From Acidobacteriota bacterium (GTDB taxonomy: Bacteria; Acidobacteriota; Terriglobia; Acidiferrales; UBA7541): a stretch of DNA of 64,000 nt. A program made the position numbers and the translations under genes. Where the stretch lies: contig JABCZK010000024.1 of NCBI GenBank assembly GCA_013289695.1, forward strand, positions 1 through 64,000, in the 5' to 3' direction. Under the pieces are notes generated by a model that ran no database searches, was not told where the DNA came from, and was given only the letters and a program-made list of their open reading frames with translations. This document shows, piece after piece, positions 50,399 through 59,866 of the stretch; within the stretch, counting starts at the first letter, position 1, and the number at the start of each line of letters is the position of its first letter.

Positions 50399-51631
50399 AT
50401 GCAGAGGAACCCTGGGTCTCCAAATCGCCCTCCTAGCGTCACGGCTCCTGAAAACTCTCCAAACAAGGCGGCATCCTCCCCGCGCGCAGTGCACGAGCAC
50501 GTTGGGACGTTCTGGGACATGTTGGGGATACGGTTGGTGTTCATGGCCGTGTGCGTGGCGGCGGGCTTTCATTTCCGTCCGTTCAGTGTGACTCCGGTGG
50601 CTGGAGCCGCGGTGGGACTTTTGTTTGGCCTTGCCGTGATCCTGTTCGAGCTGCGGCTGCGCCACGCGAGCTTGCGCCGGTTGATTGGAGCGGCGATAGG
50701 ATCGATTCTGGGACTGCTGGGCGCTTACCTGACGTCGCTGATTTTGACGCATACGATCATGCCGGAGAGCACCCGGTCGTTTTTCAGTCTGGCGGCATTT
50801 CTGGTGATGGCCTACATTGGGTTGATTCTGGGCGCGAATAAGGGTGACATGCTGAACCTGCAAGCGCTGGGTGGATTGTTCGGCAGCGAGCGCAGTTTGA
50901 AGCACTCTTTTAAGGTGCTGGACACCAGCGTGATTATTGATGGGCGCGTGGCGGACATCGCGGATGCACAATTTCTGGACGGCACGGTGATCATTCCACA
51001 ATTCGTGCTGCACGAACTGCAACTGGTAGCGGATTCGGCCGACCCGCTGAAGCGACAACGCGGAAGGCGGGGGCTCGAAGTGCTGCAACGAATCCAGAAG
51101 ATGGCCCACCTGGAAGTGCAAATCGCCGACGATGATTTCCTGCAGATACCGGAAGTGGACCTGAAGCTGATTGAATTGGCGAAGCGCTACGACGCGAAAA
51201 TCGTGACCAACGATTTTAATTTGAACAAGGTTGCAGCGCTGCAGGGGATCGAGATTCTGAATGTGAACCAGCTGGCCAATGCATTGAAGCCGGTAGTGCT
51301 GCCGGGCGAAACTATGCGCGTATTCATTTTGCGCGAAGGAAAAGAGTACAACCAGGGCGTGGCCTATCTGGACGATGGGACAATGGTGGTCGTGGATGGG
51401 GCGCGCAAGATGATCAACAAGACGATCGACATCACTGTGACTTCGGTGCATCAGACGACCGCGGGGAAAATGATCTTTGGACGATATGATGAGCGCGGCG
51501 AGCAGCAGATTCCTCGCGGCACCGCGGCGCCACACTCCGAACCTCCATCGGCGCCACGGGCGAACGAGGGAGCCGCGGCTGGGGGCGAGCGGCCTGCGCG
51601 GCCCTTGTATCCCGAGACAGGCAGAAGTTAG
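50399..51631 (+). CDS. PIN/TRAM-domain membrane protein (YacL-like)
   Basis: This encodes 410 residues. Four hydrophobic helices (about residues 40-145) are followed by a PIN nuclease-like domain starting KVLDTSVIIDGRVADI with Asp residues in HELQLVADS, KLIELAKRYDAKIVTNDFNLN. The TRAM domain then holds MRVFILREGKEYNQGVAYLDDGTMVVVDGA. It is like Bacillus YacL: a membrane-anchored probable nuclease of unknown target. A Pro/Ala-rich tail follows. In many bacteria this gene precedes ispD, as here. A structured leader precedes it. Confidence 0.92.
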   Translation: MQRNPGSPNRPPSVTAPENSPNKAASSPRAVHEHVGTFWDMLGIRLVFMAVCVAAGFHFRPFSVTPVAGAAVGLLFGLAVILFELRLRHASLRRLIGAAIGSILGLLGAYLTSLILTHTIMPESTRSFFSLAAFLVMAYIGLILGANKGDMLNLQALGGLFGSERSLKHSFKVLDTSVIIDGRVADIADAQFLDGTVIIPQFVLHELQLVADSADPLKRQRGRRGLEVLQRIQKMAHLEVQIADDDFLQIPEVDLKLIELAKRYDAKIVTNDFNLNKVAALQGIEILNVNQLANALKPVVLPGETMRVFILREGKEYNQGVAYLDDGTMVVVDGARKMINKTIDITVTSVHQTTAGKMIFGRYDERGEQQIPRGTAAPHSEPPSAPRANEGAAAGGERPARPLYPETGRS

Positions 51632-51816
51632 CGGCCGCGGCCTGCAAGTCACTGCCGGTTCGCGCCGTCTCCTCTCATCGATGGTGCACTGAAGTGCGCC
51701 GCCAAACCGCTTCCGTTCAGGCCTCACCGCGCGATGGTCCTGCGGCGCGCGTCATTCCCCGTAAACAAGAGTGCGTGTGCTGGACCGCTGGATTGCGATA
51801 GACTGTCCTCCCTCTT

Positions 51817-52539
51817 ATGAGCCGAGTCGCCGCCATTATTCCCGCCGCAGGTCTGGGCACCCGCATGGGCGCCGAAATGCCGAAGCAGTTCCTTGAACTG
51901 GATGGGATGCCGCTGGTGATTTTCACGCTGCGCCGCTTGGCCGCGTGCAACGCAATCACTGATTTTTTCCTTTCGACACGCGCGGACGACGTGGTGTCGC
52001 TACAGGACAAAGTTGCCAAGGCGGCGTTGGGAAGGCCGGCGCGAGTGGTGCATGGCGGGGATACACGGCAGCAGTCCGTGGCGAACGCGCTGGCGCAAGT
52101 GGACCCCGCGACAGAAGTGGTGTTGGTGCATGACGCGGTGCGGCCGTTTGTGACGGCGGAACAGTTGGATCGTGTGATTGCGGAGGCGCGCAAGCGCGGC
52201 GCGGCGATTCTGGGCATTCCGGCGATCGATACGGTGAAGGAAGTGAAACGCGGGACTTTGCCGGAAGACATGGCGCTGATCTCCACAACGATTCCGCGCG
52301 AGCGGATCGTGCTGGCTCAGACGCCGCAGGCATTTTCCTATGCGTTGCTGCGGGATGCGTTTCGCAAGGCGCAGGCGGATGGAGTGCTGGCGTCGGATGA
52401 ATCGGCGCTGGTGGAACGATTCGGGCACGACGTGTTCGTGGTGCTAGGCTCGGAGCGGAACTTCAAGATTACGCGGCCGGCGGACATGGATTTGGCGCGG
52501 TTTTATCTGGAGCAGGAACGTAAAGCGGCAAAGCAATGA
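51817..52539 (+). CDS. ispD: 2-C-methyl-D-erythritol 4-phosphate cytidylyltransferase
   Basis: This encodes 240 residues. The CTP-binding AAIIPAAGLGTRMGAEMPKQFLEL, VLVHDAVRPFV and the C-terminal TRPADMDLA are IspD motifs. It activates MEP with CTP in the MEP isoprenoid pathway. ispF follows within 183 bases, and ispE is 10 kb upstream. Confidence 0.95.
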   Translation: MSRVAAIIPAAGLGTRMGAEMPKQFLELDGMPLVIFTLRRLAACNAITDFFLSTRADDVVSLQDKVAKAALGRPARVVHGGDTRQQSVANALAQVDPATEVVLVHDAVRPFVTAEQLDRVIAEARKRGAAILGIPAIDTVKEVKRGTLPEDMALISTTIPRERIVLAQTPQAFSYALLRDAFRKAQADGVLASDESALVERFGHDVFVVLGSERNFKITRPADMDLARFYLEQERKAAKQ

Positions 52540-52721
52540 AGAGGATCGGTAAGACGCGATTGGGACTGACCTACAGCCAGCGACATTCCTGGAAATTCGA
52601 TTGCTTATTGGGGAACCACGGTGCCTGCTGTGTTACCTGTTGTTGCGTTCCTTTTTCTATTTAGATTGATGATCAAGCGTCTCAAATGCAGGCTGGTCGC
52701 ACTTCGAATCAAGGAAGCTTC

Positions 52722-53195
52722 ATGACACGTTCGGGAATTGGATACGACTTGCATCGGCTCGCCGCGGGGCGAAAGCTGATGATCGGCGGGATCGAGGTGC
52801 CGTTCGACAAAGGCTCGGTGGGGCATTCGGACGGCGACGTGCTGGCGCATGCTTTGTGCGACGCGTTGCTGGGGGCGGCGAGCCTCGGAGACATTGGGAC
52901 GCATTTTCCGGATACGGATCCGAAGTGGAAGGGCGCGGCGAGTCTTTTATTTCTGGAGCACACGCGGAAGCTGCTTGATGAGCGCAAGTTGCGCATCAGC
53001 CATCTGGACGCGGTGGTGATTTGCGAGCGGCCGAAATTGGGGCCGCACTTCCCTGCCATGCGCGCGGCGCTGGCGAAATCGCTAGGGATTGCGGAAGCGC
53101 AGATCAATCTGAAAGCGAAGACGAACGAGGGCACGGGCGAGATCGGGCGCGGCGAGGCGATTGCGGCGCACGCGATTGCTACCTTGGAAGGTTGA
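52722..53195 (+). CDS. ispF: 2-C-methyl-D-erythritol 2,4-cyclodiphosphate synthase
   Basis: This encodes 157 residues from ATG 52722. GIGYDLHRLAAGRKLMIGGI contains the Asp and His of the zinc site, followed by GHSDGDVLAHALCDALLGAA and the conserved KAKTNEGTGEIGRGE. It cyclises CDP-ME 2-phosphate in the MEP pathway. An upstream TTG/ATG in frame is possible but the family begins here. Confidence 0.96.
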   Translation: MTRSGIGYDLHRLAAGRKLMIGGIEVPFDKGSVGHSDGDVLAHALCDALLGAASLGDIGTHFPDTDPKWKGAASLLFLEHTRKLLDERKLRISHLDAVVICERPKLGPHFPAMRAALAKSLGIAEAQINLKAKTNEGTGEIGRGEAIAAHAIATLEG

Positions 53196-53295
53196 GGTCA
53201 CCGCAAAGGCCCATAGTTCGCAGAGAAACCATAAGACAAGATGTGAAATTTTATATCCGGGGCGCGCACCTGGCTCCGAGACGGACGGAACGAGA

Positions 53296-54078
53296 ATGAA
53301 CTGGCTTACGGGATTTCATGCGGTGGAGGAGGCGCTGGCGGCGGGACGGGCGCTGGACCGCATCGTCATCGCGCGCGGGCGCCACGGCGAGCGCGTCCAG
53401 GCTGTGGTGCAGCTGGCGAAGGCCAAGAGCGTGCCGGTGCGGTTTGAAGACCGCGTGCAGATTGACCGTCTGGTAGGGACTCGCGAGCACCAGGGAGTAG
53501 CAGCGCTGGGCGCGGCCAAACCGGCGATGGGGCTGGAGGACTTGCTGGCGGCACAGACGCCGCAGGGATTACTGGTCTTGCTCGATGGCGTCGAGGATCC
53601 GCATAACCTGGGCGCGGTGGTGCGCACGTCGCTGGCGGCTGGAGCGAACGGCGTGGTGATTCCGGAGCGCCGGGCGGCGGGACTCACGGACACCGTGGAG
53701 CGGGCGTCGGCGGGCGCGCTAGCGCATATGCCGATTGCGCGGGTGAAGAATCTGGTGCGCGCGATGGAGGAGATGAAAGAGGCGGGCTATTGGCTGGTGG
53801 GGCTCGATGAACGCGCGGAAAAAAGTTACACGGAAGTGGATCTGAAGGGGCCCATCGGAATCGTGCTCGGGAGCGAGGGCGAAGGACTGCACGAATTGAC
53901 GCGCAAGCGCTGCGATTTTCTGGTCTCGCTGCCTACGGCTGGGCCGGTGCGGTCGCTTAACGTTTCGGTGGCGGCTGGGGTGATGTTGTTTGAGGTGGTG
54001 CGGCAGCGCGGGGCAGATCGTGGACCGGCGCGGCGGAGCAAGTCAACGGCACCACAGATGAACACAGATAAAGGCTGA
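53296..54078 (+). CDS. rlmB: 23S rRNA (guanosine-2'-O)-methyltransferase RlmB/TrmH-type
   Basis: This encodes 260 residues from ATG 53296, where the substrate-binding N-terminal domain begins (MNWLTGFHAVEEALAAG). The SPOUT knot has LLDGVEDPHNLGAVVRTSLAAGANGVV, GIVLGSEGEGLHELTRKRCD and SLNVSVAAGVMLFEVVRQR. It methylates a ribose in 23S rRNA (G2251 in E. coli). It is the end of the ispD-ispF run. Confidence 0.92.
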   Translation: MNWLTGFHAVEEALAAGRALDRIVIARGRHGERVQAVVQLAKAKSVPVRFEDRVQIDRLVGTREHQGVAALGAAKPAMGLEDLLAAQTPQGLLVLLDGVEDPHNLGAVVRTSLAAGANGVVIPERRAAGLTDTVERASAGALAHMPIARVKNLVRAMEEMKEAGYWLVGLDERAEKSYTEVDLKGPIGIVLGSEGEGLHELTRKRCDFLVSLPTAGPVRSLNVSVAAGVMLFEVVRQRGADRGPARRSKSTAPQMNTDKG

Positions 54079-54153
54079 AAGAGATGACTGCTTAAACCCT
54101 TCGATATTTTCGGTCTTCGATTAGCAATGCGCTATTTGTCGGACGCCCCGATT

Positions 54154-54675
54154 CTATTTATCGTACTTCAGCAACGAAAACACGTGGAGGCCGGGAAGCT
54201 TGGCGCGGCCGTTGAGGAAGCTGAGTTCGACGGCGAAGGCTGCTCCCGCTACTTTGCCGCCGAGTTGCTGGATTAGCTTGACGGTGGCTGCTGCGGTGCC
54301 GCCGGTGGCTAGCAGATCGTCGCAAATGAGGACGGTTTGGCCGGGCTTGATGGCATCTTGGTGGAGCTCGAGTTGGTCCGTGCCATATTCGAGTTGATAG
54401 GTGACGGAGGTAGTCTTGCCGGGAAGCTTCTTCGGTTTGCGCACCGGAACGAAACCGGCGCCGAGGCGATAGGCCAGCGCGGGGGCGAAAATAAATCCGC
54501 GCGCTTCAATGCCGGCGACAATGTCCACTTTGGTACCGTCGTATTGTTCGCAGAGCTGGTCCACGAGCGAATGGAAACCGGCCGGGTCTTTAAGCAGGGT
54601 GGTGAGGTCGTAGAATAGGATGCCCGGCTTGGGATAATCGGGGATTTCGCGGATTAGGGTTTTCAGGTCGGACAT
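54154..54675 (-). CDS. apt: Adenine phosphoribosyltransferase
   Basis: This encodes 173 residues. [18 protein letters not shown] is the Apt N-terminus, and the PRPP loop is [50 protein letters not shown] is typical. It salvages adenine to AMP. It is followed downstream (in gene direction) by rlmB tail-to-tail. Confidence 0.95.
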   Translation of the reverse strand: MSDLKTLIREIPDYPKPGILFYDLTTLLKDPAGFHSLVDQLCEQYDGTKVDIVAGIEARGFIFAPALAYRLGAGFVPVRKPKKLPGKTTSVTYQLEYGTDQLELHQDAIKPGQTVLICDDLLATGGTAAATVKLIQQLGGKVAGAAFAVELSFLNGRAKLPGLHVFSLLKYDK

Positions 54676-54756
54676 TCTTCTCCTTCGTTCCGTGATGCGA
54701 TTGCGTGCTAACCAGCCAAGCTATTTGGCCGAAAACCAAATCGTGCCCCTCACACT

Positions 54757-55053
54757 TCAGTGCTCGATCGAAAATCCTCTCTCGAATTTTGGGTTCAGCG
54801 CTGCCTCTTCTTCGGCTACGCTTGCAACCGAGGCGCCGTGGGGGCCGCGTGCAAGCTCCTTGCGAAACTCTTGTAGTTTCGAAGCGCTACCGACGGCGTA
54901 AACCTCAACGCGGCCGTCCGGCAAGTTTCTCGCATAGCCGCCAAGTCCGAACCGCTGCGCCAAGCGCATGGCGAAATACCGGTAGCCGACTCCTTGCACC
55001 ATTCCGCTGATGAAGTAACGTCTGGACTCGCGGGCTTGCGGCGTATCTTCCAT
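54757..55053 (-). CDS. acyP: Acylphosphatase
   Basis: This encodes 98 residues. The active-site Arg and Asn are in ISGMVQGVGYRYFAMRLAQ and GGYARNLPDGRVEVYAVGS. It hydrolyses acyl phosphates such as 1,3-bisphosphoglycerate. It is 81 bases upstream of apt in the same orientation. Confidence 0.92.
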   Translation of the reverse strand: MEDTPQARESRRYFISGMVQGVGYRYFAMRLAQRFGLGGYARNLPDGRVEVYAVGSASKLQEFRKELARGPHGASVASVAEEEAALNPKFERGFSIEH

Positions 55054-55333
55054 GGCTCGTGCGGAACCGTAATCCGCAAACGCGTGATTTTAACAGAGGC
55101 GTGCTCAGCGCACCATGAAGGAAAGCTGTCTGCGTTCCGCGATGAGAACGCCGTACTTGAGGGCTCAACGGGATCGATGACTAATGGACGGAGCGCACCG
55201 CAATAGCGAGAGTGATCCGGGGGCGACCGAAGGTTTCGTAATTGGAGTTGCGCGGGCGGCCGCAAGAGTACAATCGAGCCCGTTCTAGCGCCTGACGGGA
55301 TGATTTCGCTGAAGGCTGCGACGAGGTATAGAA
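55054..55333. other. Divergent gap of 280 bases
   Basis: This lies between acyP and the hypothetical gene at 55334 and should contain promoters for both. No clear promoter pair, repeat or gene was recognised. Confidence 0.4.
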
Positions 55334-55774
55334 ATGAACCTGATGCATTCGGATTTCCAGCTACTTTTTGACGCACTATTTGGAATGTCAAAAACGCTGT
55401 TGGACAAACAGGGCGCGTTCTTGCCGATCGGTGCAATCGTGCTCCCGGAAGGCAAAGTCGGCCACGTCGCGGCTTATCCCGAAGACGAACAGCCGGGTGC
55501 GCACAAAGCTTTGGAACTCCTGGAAGGCGGTCTCCGGCTCATGGCCACAAAAGGAAAATGCCGGGCGGCGGGCATGGCGATTGATACTCGGCTGAAGGCA
55601 GCCCCCCGGCAAGATGACGTCGGCAAGGACGCTATCTGGATAATCTTGGAGGAAAGAACCGGCCAGTCGCAGGGCATTGTTGTTCCCTACGCGAAATCTT
55701 TGCAGGGAGGATTTACTTACTTTAGCGCTTTCACACAACCCGAAAGACCACGCATTTTTCTAACCGTAAACTAG
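55334..55774 (+). CDS. Conserved hypothetical cytoplasmic protein
   Basis: This encodes 146 residues with GAGG seven bases upstream. No signal peptide. It has a regular alpha/beta character (FQLLFDALFGMSKTLLDKQG, IGAIVLPEGKVGHVAAYPEDE, YAKSLQGGFTYFSAFTQPERPRIFLTVN). Small proteins like this occur widely in soil bacteria without an assigned function. No catalytic residues can be named. Confidence 0.7.
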   Translation: MNLMHSDFQLLFDALFGMSKTLLDKQGAFLPIGAIVLPEGKVGHVAAYPEDEQPGAHKALELLEGGLRLMATKGKCRAAGMAIDTRLKAAPRQDDVGKDAIWIILEERTGQSQGIVVPYAKSLQGGFTYFSAFTQPERPRIFLTVN

Positions 55775-56008
55775 TTCAATGGATCTGCAAGTGCGGACTG
55801 CTGGCTTGCGGGCACCCGCGATAGAATATTAGAAGGCGCCGCGCCAGGGTGTATTTTCGTGCGGAATGGTTGAGCGCCGCGAGAAGATGCCGAATTCTAA
55901 GTCGCGACGATTTGCTCTGCATTCCAACCGGCGGAAAGTGCGTTTCGCTGTGCACCGTGGAACGACCGAGGATTAGACGCGACGAGCGAACTTCGCATCC
56001 AAAGATAG

Positions 56009-56908
56009 ATGCTCGAACTTCTCAAGATCACTGGAGTTTTGCGATTAGTAGCGCGATGCCGGGCGATGGGCTTGGCGTTTATCGGCGTGGCGGCGCTTTT
56101 GTTCAGCGCGACGGCCCTTCACGCGCAAGATCCCGGGCCGCAGGCTCCGCCACCGACGTTCAAGGTGGAGCGGATTCCAGCGGAGCCTCATCCCGGTCCG
56201 CCGCCGCTGCCGGTAGAGGAGATCATCCAGAAATTTGCGGCGAATGAAGATGTGATGAAGAAGGTGTACGACGGCTACGACTTCACGCAAACCATCCGTT
56301 TGGATGAGCTAACCGATCCGGGTGGCAAATTCAGCGTGACCGGCGAAGTGTATACCAAGCCTGACGGGTTGCGGTACCTGCGCGTGACGAAGCCGGCGGA
56401 ATCCAGCTTGAAACTGATGCATTTTTCGTTGGAGGACGTGCGCGCGATCGCCAGCATGCCGGAATTTCCGCTGACAGCGGAGGAGATCGGGAACTACAAC
56501 TTTAAATATGCGGGACAGGAAAAGCTGGATCAGCTGAACACTTACATTTTCCAGGTGAAACCGAAGACGTTGAGCCGCAAGAAACGGTACTTCGAAGGCG
56601 TGATCTGGATTGACGATCACGATTTCGCGATCGTGAAGAGCTACGGAAAATTCGTGAGTGAGCTCGAGGGGAATGGCACGGCGCTGCCGTTCACGATGTT
56701 CGAAACTTACCGCGAGAATTTCCAGAGCAAGTATTGGCTGCCGACTTATACCCGATCGGATGACTACTTTAAAAGCGAAGGGAATGATGAGTTGCCGTTG
56801 CGGCTGGTGATTCATGCGACTGATTTCAAGGTGCGCGCGGCGGCGGCTCCGCCTGCGGCTGATTCGGGCTCGTCGTCGAGCGTTCCGCTATCTTCTCCAC
56901 AGCGATAA
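56009..56908 (+). CDS. LolA-like outer-membrane lipoprotein-sorting protein
   Basis: This encodes 299 residues with a signal peptide (hydrophobic GLAFIGVAALLFSATALHAQ, after a basic start; an ATG at 56066 would give the same mature protein). The beta-rich core (YDFTQTIRLDELTDPGGKFSVTG, then QVKPKTLSRKKRYFEGVIWIDDHDFAIVKS) is LolA/LolB-like. Pro-rich and Ser-rich tails flank it. It is a periplasmic lipid- or lipoprotein-handling candidate, one of four in the window. Confidence 0.7.
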   Translation: MLELLKITGVLRLVARCRAMGLAFIGVAALLFSATALHAQDPGPQAPPPTFKVERIPAEPHPGPPPLPVEEIIQKFAANEDVMKKVYDGYDFTQTIRLDELTDPGGKFSVTGEVYTKPDGLRYLRVTKPAESSLKLMHFSLEDVRAIASMPEFPLTAEEIGNYNFKYAGQEKLDQLNTYIFQVKPKTLSRKKRYFEGVIWIDDHDFAIVKSYGKFVSELEGNGTALPFTMFETYRENFQSKYWLPTYTRSDDYFKSEGNDELPLRLVIHATDFKVRAAAAPPAADSGSSSSVPLSSPQR

Positions 56909-56984
56909 TTTCTGCGCCAGCAAACACAGGCAATCTGACAACGGAGTGCTGGCAGCAGGCAACGGGCGGCGCGACCGGCCGGCT

Positions 56985-57635
56985 TTACGACATGCGACGC
57001 AGATACTGCGGGAGTTCCTGAACTGAGTTCAGCAGGACTTCGGGTTTGGCGGCGCGCAGTCGAGCGGCTGTCGGAAACGGGCCGAGGACGCCGATGGCGC
57101 GGACGCCGGCGCTGCGGGCCATTTCAATGTCTTCTGCCGTGTCGCCGATGTACAAGCAGTGCTCCGGGTCGCGACCGAGGCGCTTTAGCGCCAGCTGGAG
57201 CGGGTCGGGATGCGGCTTCCTTTTCGCGGCGTCCTCGCTGCAAACACAGGCCGAAAAATAGCTGGCCAGCTCAAGCTGGCGGAGCTGACGGCGAACGCGC
57301 GCGCGATTTCCGCTGGTCACGATACCGAGATCATATTTTTGAGCGAGGAGCCGGACGACGCGGCGCGCGCCCGCCAGTAGCGGAGGCTTTTCCAGCTGGT
57401 AGGCGCGGGTCCAGAGGCGGTCGGCTTCGATCCATTTTGAACGCGGGAGCTTCGCGGCTCGGTAGACCCGCAGCCAATTGGGGGAATAGTGTTGCGCGAG
57501 CTCACGTTCGGTCCAATGGATGCCCAGCGCATGGAACATCGAGAGATAAGCGCGCAAGTCGGCTTGGTAGGAATTCAGGAGCGTGCCGTCCCAGTCGAAG
57601 AGAACTGCGCGGATCGCGAACTGTGCGATTTTCAC
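56985..57635 (-). CDS. HAD-superfamily phosphatase (phosphoglycolate phosphatase-like)
   Basis: This encodes 216 residues. Motif I is VLFDWDGTLLNSY, motif II GIVTSGNRARV, motif III Lys in KRKPHPDPLQLAL and motif IV YIGDTAEDIEMARSAGVRA. The helical cap after motif I places it in subfamily I with phosphoglycolate phosphatase and beta-phosphoglucomutase. The substrate is not determinable. It stands alone, tail-to-tail with the LolA-like gene. Confidence 0.88.
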   Translation of the reverse strand: MKIAQFAIRAVLFDWDGTLLNSYQADLRAYLSMFHALGIHWTERELAQHYSPNWLRVYRAAKLPRSKWIEADRLWTRAYQLEKPPLLAGARRVVRLLAQKYDLGIVTSGNRARVRRQLRQLELASYFSACVCSEDAAKRKPHPDPLQLALKRLGRDPEHCLYIGDTAEDIEMARSAGVRAIGVLGPFPTAARLRAAKPEVLLNSVQELPQYLRRMS

Positions 57636-57829
57636 GGCGAGGGAATCGTATCAGACCGTTGTAAATGATGCTGAGATTCGATGGAGTGGGTCGTGGCGTA
57701 AAACGGTTGGGGAAAAAGGCAGTGACCAGTGCTTAGTGGCTAGCGGCGAGAAATGGATACGAAGATTTTCGAGTTCTGAGACAGACGCCCAAGCCCCGCC
57801 CTTTCGAGCAAGGCAGGTATGCGACGGCT

Positions 57830-58327
57830 TTAGTGGCTGCGATAGCGCAGCGGGACGATGTCGTCGCGGCGCAGCGCGAAGTCGTCGAAAGTGGCGGCGT
57901 AGCCCCACCAACCCGGCATGTCCACTTGCTCGGCGCGCACAATATGCGCAGCGGTGCACATCTGCACGCTGCCTTGGCCTAGCGGCCGTTCGATGAGCGC
58001 AACTTCGAGTTCGATCGCCGTGCCGGGCTGAAAATCGCGCGGCGCGAGGAAATAAACGCCACTCGAGCTGATGTTGCGGGTTACCAGCGTGACCGGAATG
58101 GGCTCAAGATGATCGCCGACGCGCGTGAGACGCAGCGGCAGCGAGAGCGATGCGCGCGGATTGGTGCGGCGTTCGCGCGCGACGCCAATGGCGTGCGTGG
58201 GAACTCGCGCAAAACGCTGTGGCCCAGGCTTCCCTGCTGGAGATGCGACGCTTACTGTGTAGCGTTCAACTTCACGCAGCGGCGACACAACCGACCGCGG
58301 CCCCTTCCAATCCGGAGCAGCCCCCAT
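57830..58327 (-). CDS. PilZ-domain protein
   Basis: This encodes 165 residues. A 50-residue N-terminal tail precedes the PilZ fold: RERRTNPRASLSLPLRLTRVG holds the c-di-GMP-binding Arg residues and TRNISSSGVYFLA the D/N-x-S-x-x-G motif (here N-I-S-S-S-G). It would bind c-di-GMP. The N-terminal tail has no domain. It may be an effector for the GGDEF/HD-GYP protein at 6249, though nothing links them physically. Confidence 0.82.
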   Translation of the reverse strand: MGAAPDWKGPRSVVSPLREVERYTVSVASPAGKPGPQRFARVPTHAIGVARERRTNPRASLSLPLRLTRVGDHLEPIPVTLVTRNISSSGVYFLAPRDFQPGTAIELEVALIERPLGQGSVQMCTAAHIVRAEQVDMPGWWGYAATFDDFALRRDDIVPLRYRSH

Positions 58328-58375
58328 GTACTATCCCCCAAGAACGGCCTAAACTTCCCCCCTGCAGGTAGTGCG

Positions 58376-58404
58376 AATATGCGCGGAGTCTGGAACCGCG
58401 TCAA
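58376..58404 (-). promoter_or_regulatory. Sigma-70-type promoter for the PilZ gene
   Basis: On the minus strand, TTGACG (58404-58399), 17 bases and CATATT (58381-58376). It implies a leader of about 40 bases. The remaining divergent gap (58405-58690) should hold the ada promoter; nothing specific was recognised there. Confidence 0.5.
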
Positions 58405-58690
58405 GGGAAGTGATGGGCGGGTGCCCTATCATACAACAGTAAGGGGTGGAACACATAGCTATGATTAGGCGGGAGTTGCGGCCCCTGAGCTGATTGAGGG
58501 GCAGGATTTGCGGTTTGTTGTTTGTTCGCTGCGCGCGAAAGACAACCGAAAGCGAAGGGGTGTTCGCCTTCTGAACATCAGTGATCGTTGCTGCGGATGT
58601 GAGAAATTTCGCGTTGAATTCGCGCGCTAGAAACGGATAGCGAGTTTGATTGAATTTCGCTAATTTCGACGGGAGAGCGAGGCTCATACC

Positions 58691-59863
58691 ATGATTGAAC
58701 CGATGACCAGAACTCCTAATGCGAACGTTGGCGGCGGGCGCGGGTTGGCGCCAAACCAGAAACAATGGCAGGCGGTGCAGCGGCGCGATCGCGGCGCGGA
58801 TGGTGCGTTTGTGTATGCCGTGCGGTCCACAGGAATCTACTGCAGGCCGTCGTGCCCTGCGCGGAAACCGGGGCTTGAACAAGTGGAATTCTTTCCGTTG
58901 CCGGAAGCGGCGGAGCAGCAAGGATTCCGCGCTTGTCTGAGGTGCCGACCACGGTTGGCGCGATTGCGCGACCCACGCACGGCAGCCGTGGCGAGGGTGT
59001 GTCGGGAAATCGAGGCGCAGATTGACGCGGACAGCAGTAAGTCCGCGAACGGGGATGCGAGCGAGGCGCCTATGACGCTGAGCTCACTGAGTTCGGCAGC
59101 GGGAATGAGCGCGCATCAACTGGAACGCGCTTTTCGCAGCGTAATGGGCATCTCGCCGCGACAGTATGCGGATGCGCGCCGGATGCGCCGGCTGAAGTCC
59201 AGATTGCGCAAAGGAGACGACGTGACCACCGCACTATACGACGCAGGATTTGGATCGAGCAGCAGATTGTACGAACGCGCTCCGGCACAGTTGGGAATGA
59301 CGCCTGCAACCTACAGGCAGGGCGGCGCGGGAATGAAGATTCGCTACGCGATCGTGGGTTCGCCGCTGGGGCGATTGCTCGTGGCTGCGACAGACCGCGG
59401 GATCAGCGCGCTGTACCTGGGGAAAGAAGACGGTCCGCTGGAAAGTTCTTTGCGGAAAGAATATCCGCGAGCGGAGCTCCAGCGCGATCGGAACAGTTTG
59501 CAAGGCTGGGTGGGAAAAATACTGGAGCACTTGCGCGGGCGAGAACCGAATCTGGATCTGCCGACCGACGTGCAGGCGACTGCGTTTCAGCGACGAGTGT
59601 GGGAAGAATTGCGGAAGATTCCGTACGGCACGACGCGCACGTACGGCCAGGTGGCACGAGCGATTGGCAAACCGAAGGCGATTCGCGCAGTGGCGCGGGC
59701 CTGCGCGACGAACCCGGTTTCCGTGGTGGTGCCGTGCCATCGCGTGGTGCGCGCGGACGGCAATCTGGCCGGCTATCGCTGGGGGCTGGAGCGCAAACAG
59801 GCGCTGCTGGAACAGGAATCAGCCGGGCGTGGCGAGAAAAGACAGCGAACAGGCGTGAAATAG
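58691..59863 (+). CDS. ada: Ada-type bifunctional transcriptional regulator/DNA methyltransferase
   Basis: This encodes 390 residues in three domains. The N-terminal Ada zinc domain has C51, C55, C81 and C84 (GIYCRPSC and FRACLRC), where C51 accepts methyl from phosphotriesters. The middle AraC-like helix-turn-helix (LSSAAGMSAHQLERAFRSVMG) binds DNA. The C-terminal O6-methylguanine methyltransferase has the active PCHRV with C349. It repairs alkylated DNA and, once methylated, activates alkylation-response genes. ATG 58691 or 58706 are both possible. Confidence 0.92.
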   Translation: MIEPMTRTPNANVGGGRGLAPNQKQWQAVQRRDRGADGAFVYAVRSTGIYCRPSCPARKPGLEQVEFFPLPEAAEQQGFRACLRCRPRLARLRDPRTAAVARVCREIEAQIDADSSKSANGDASEAPMTLSSLSSAAGMSAHQLERAFRSVMGISPRQYADARRMRRLKSRLRKGDDVTTALYDAGFGSSSRLYERAPAQLGMTPATYRQGGAGMKIRYAIVGSPLGRLLVAATDRGISALYLGKEDGPLESSLRKEYPRAELQRDRNSLQGWVGKILEHLRGREPNLDLPTDVQATAFQRRVWEELRKIPYGTTRTYGQVARAIGKPKAIRAVARACATNPVSVVVPCHRVVRADGNLAGYRWGLERKQALLEQESAGRGEKRQRTGVK

Positions 59864-59866
59864 GCG

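Noticed and set aside
50384..51727. 447-codon minus-strand frame opposite the PIN/TRAM gene
   Set aside because: Low-complexity Arg/His/Gln composition; an antisense shadow.
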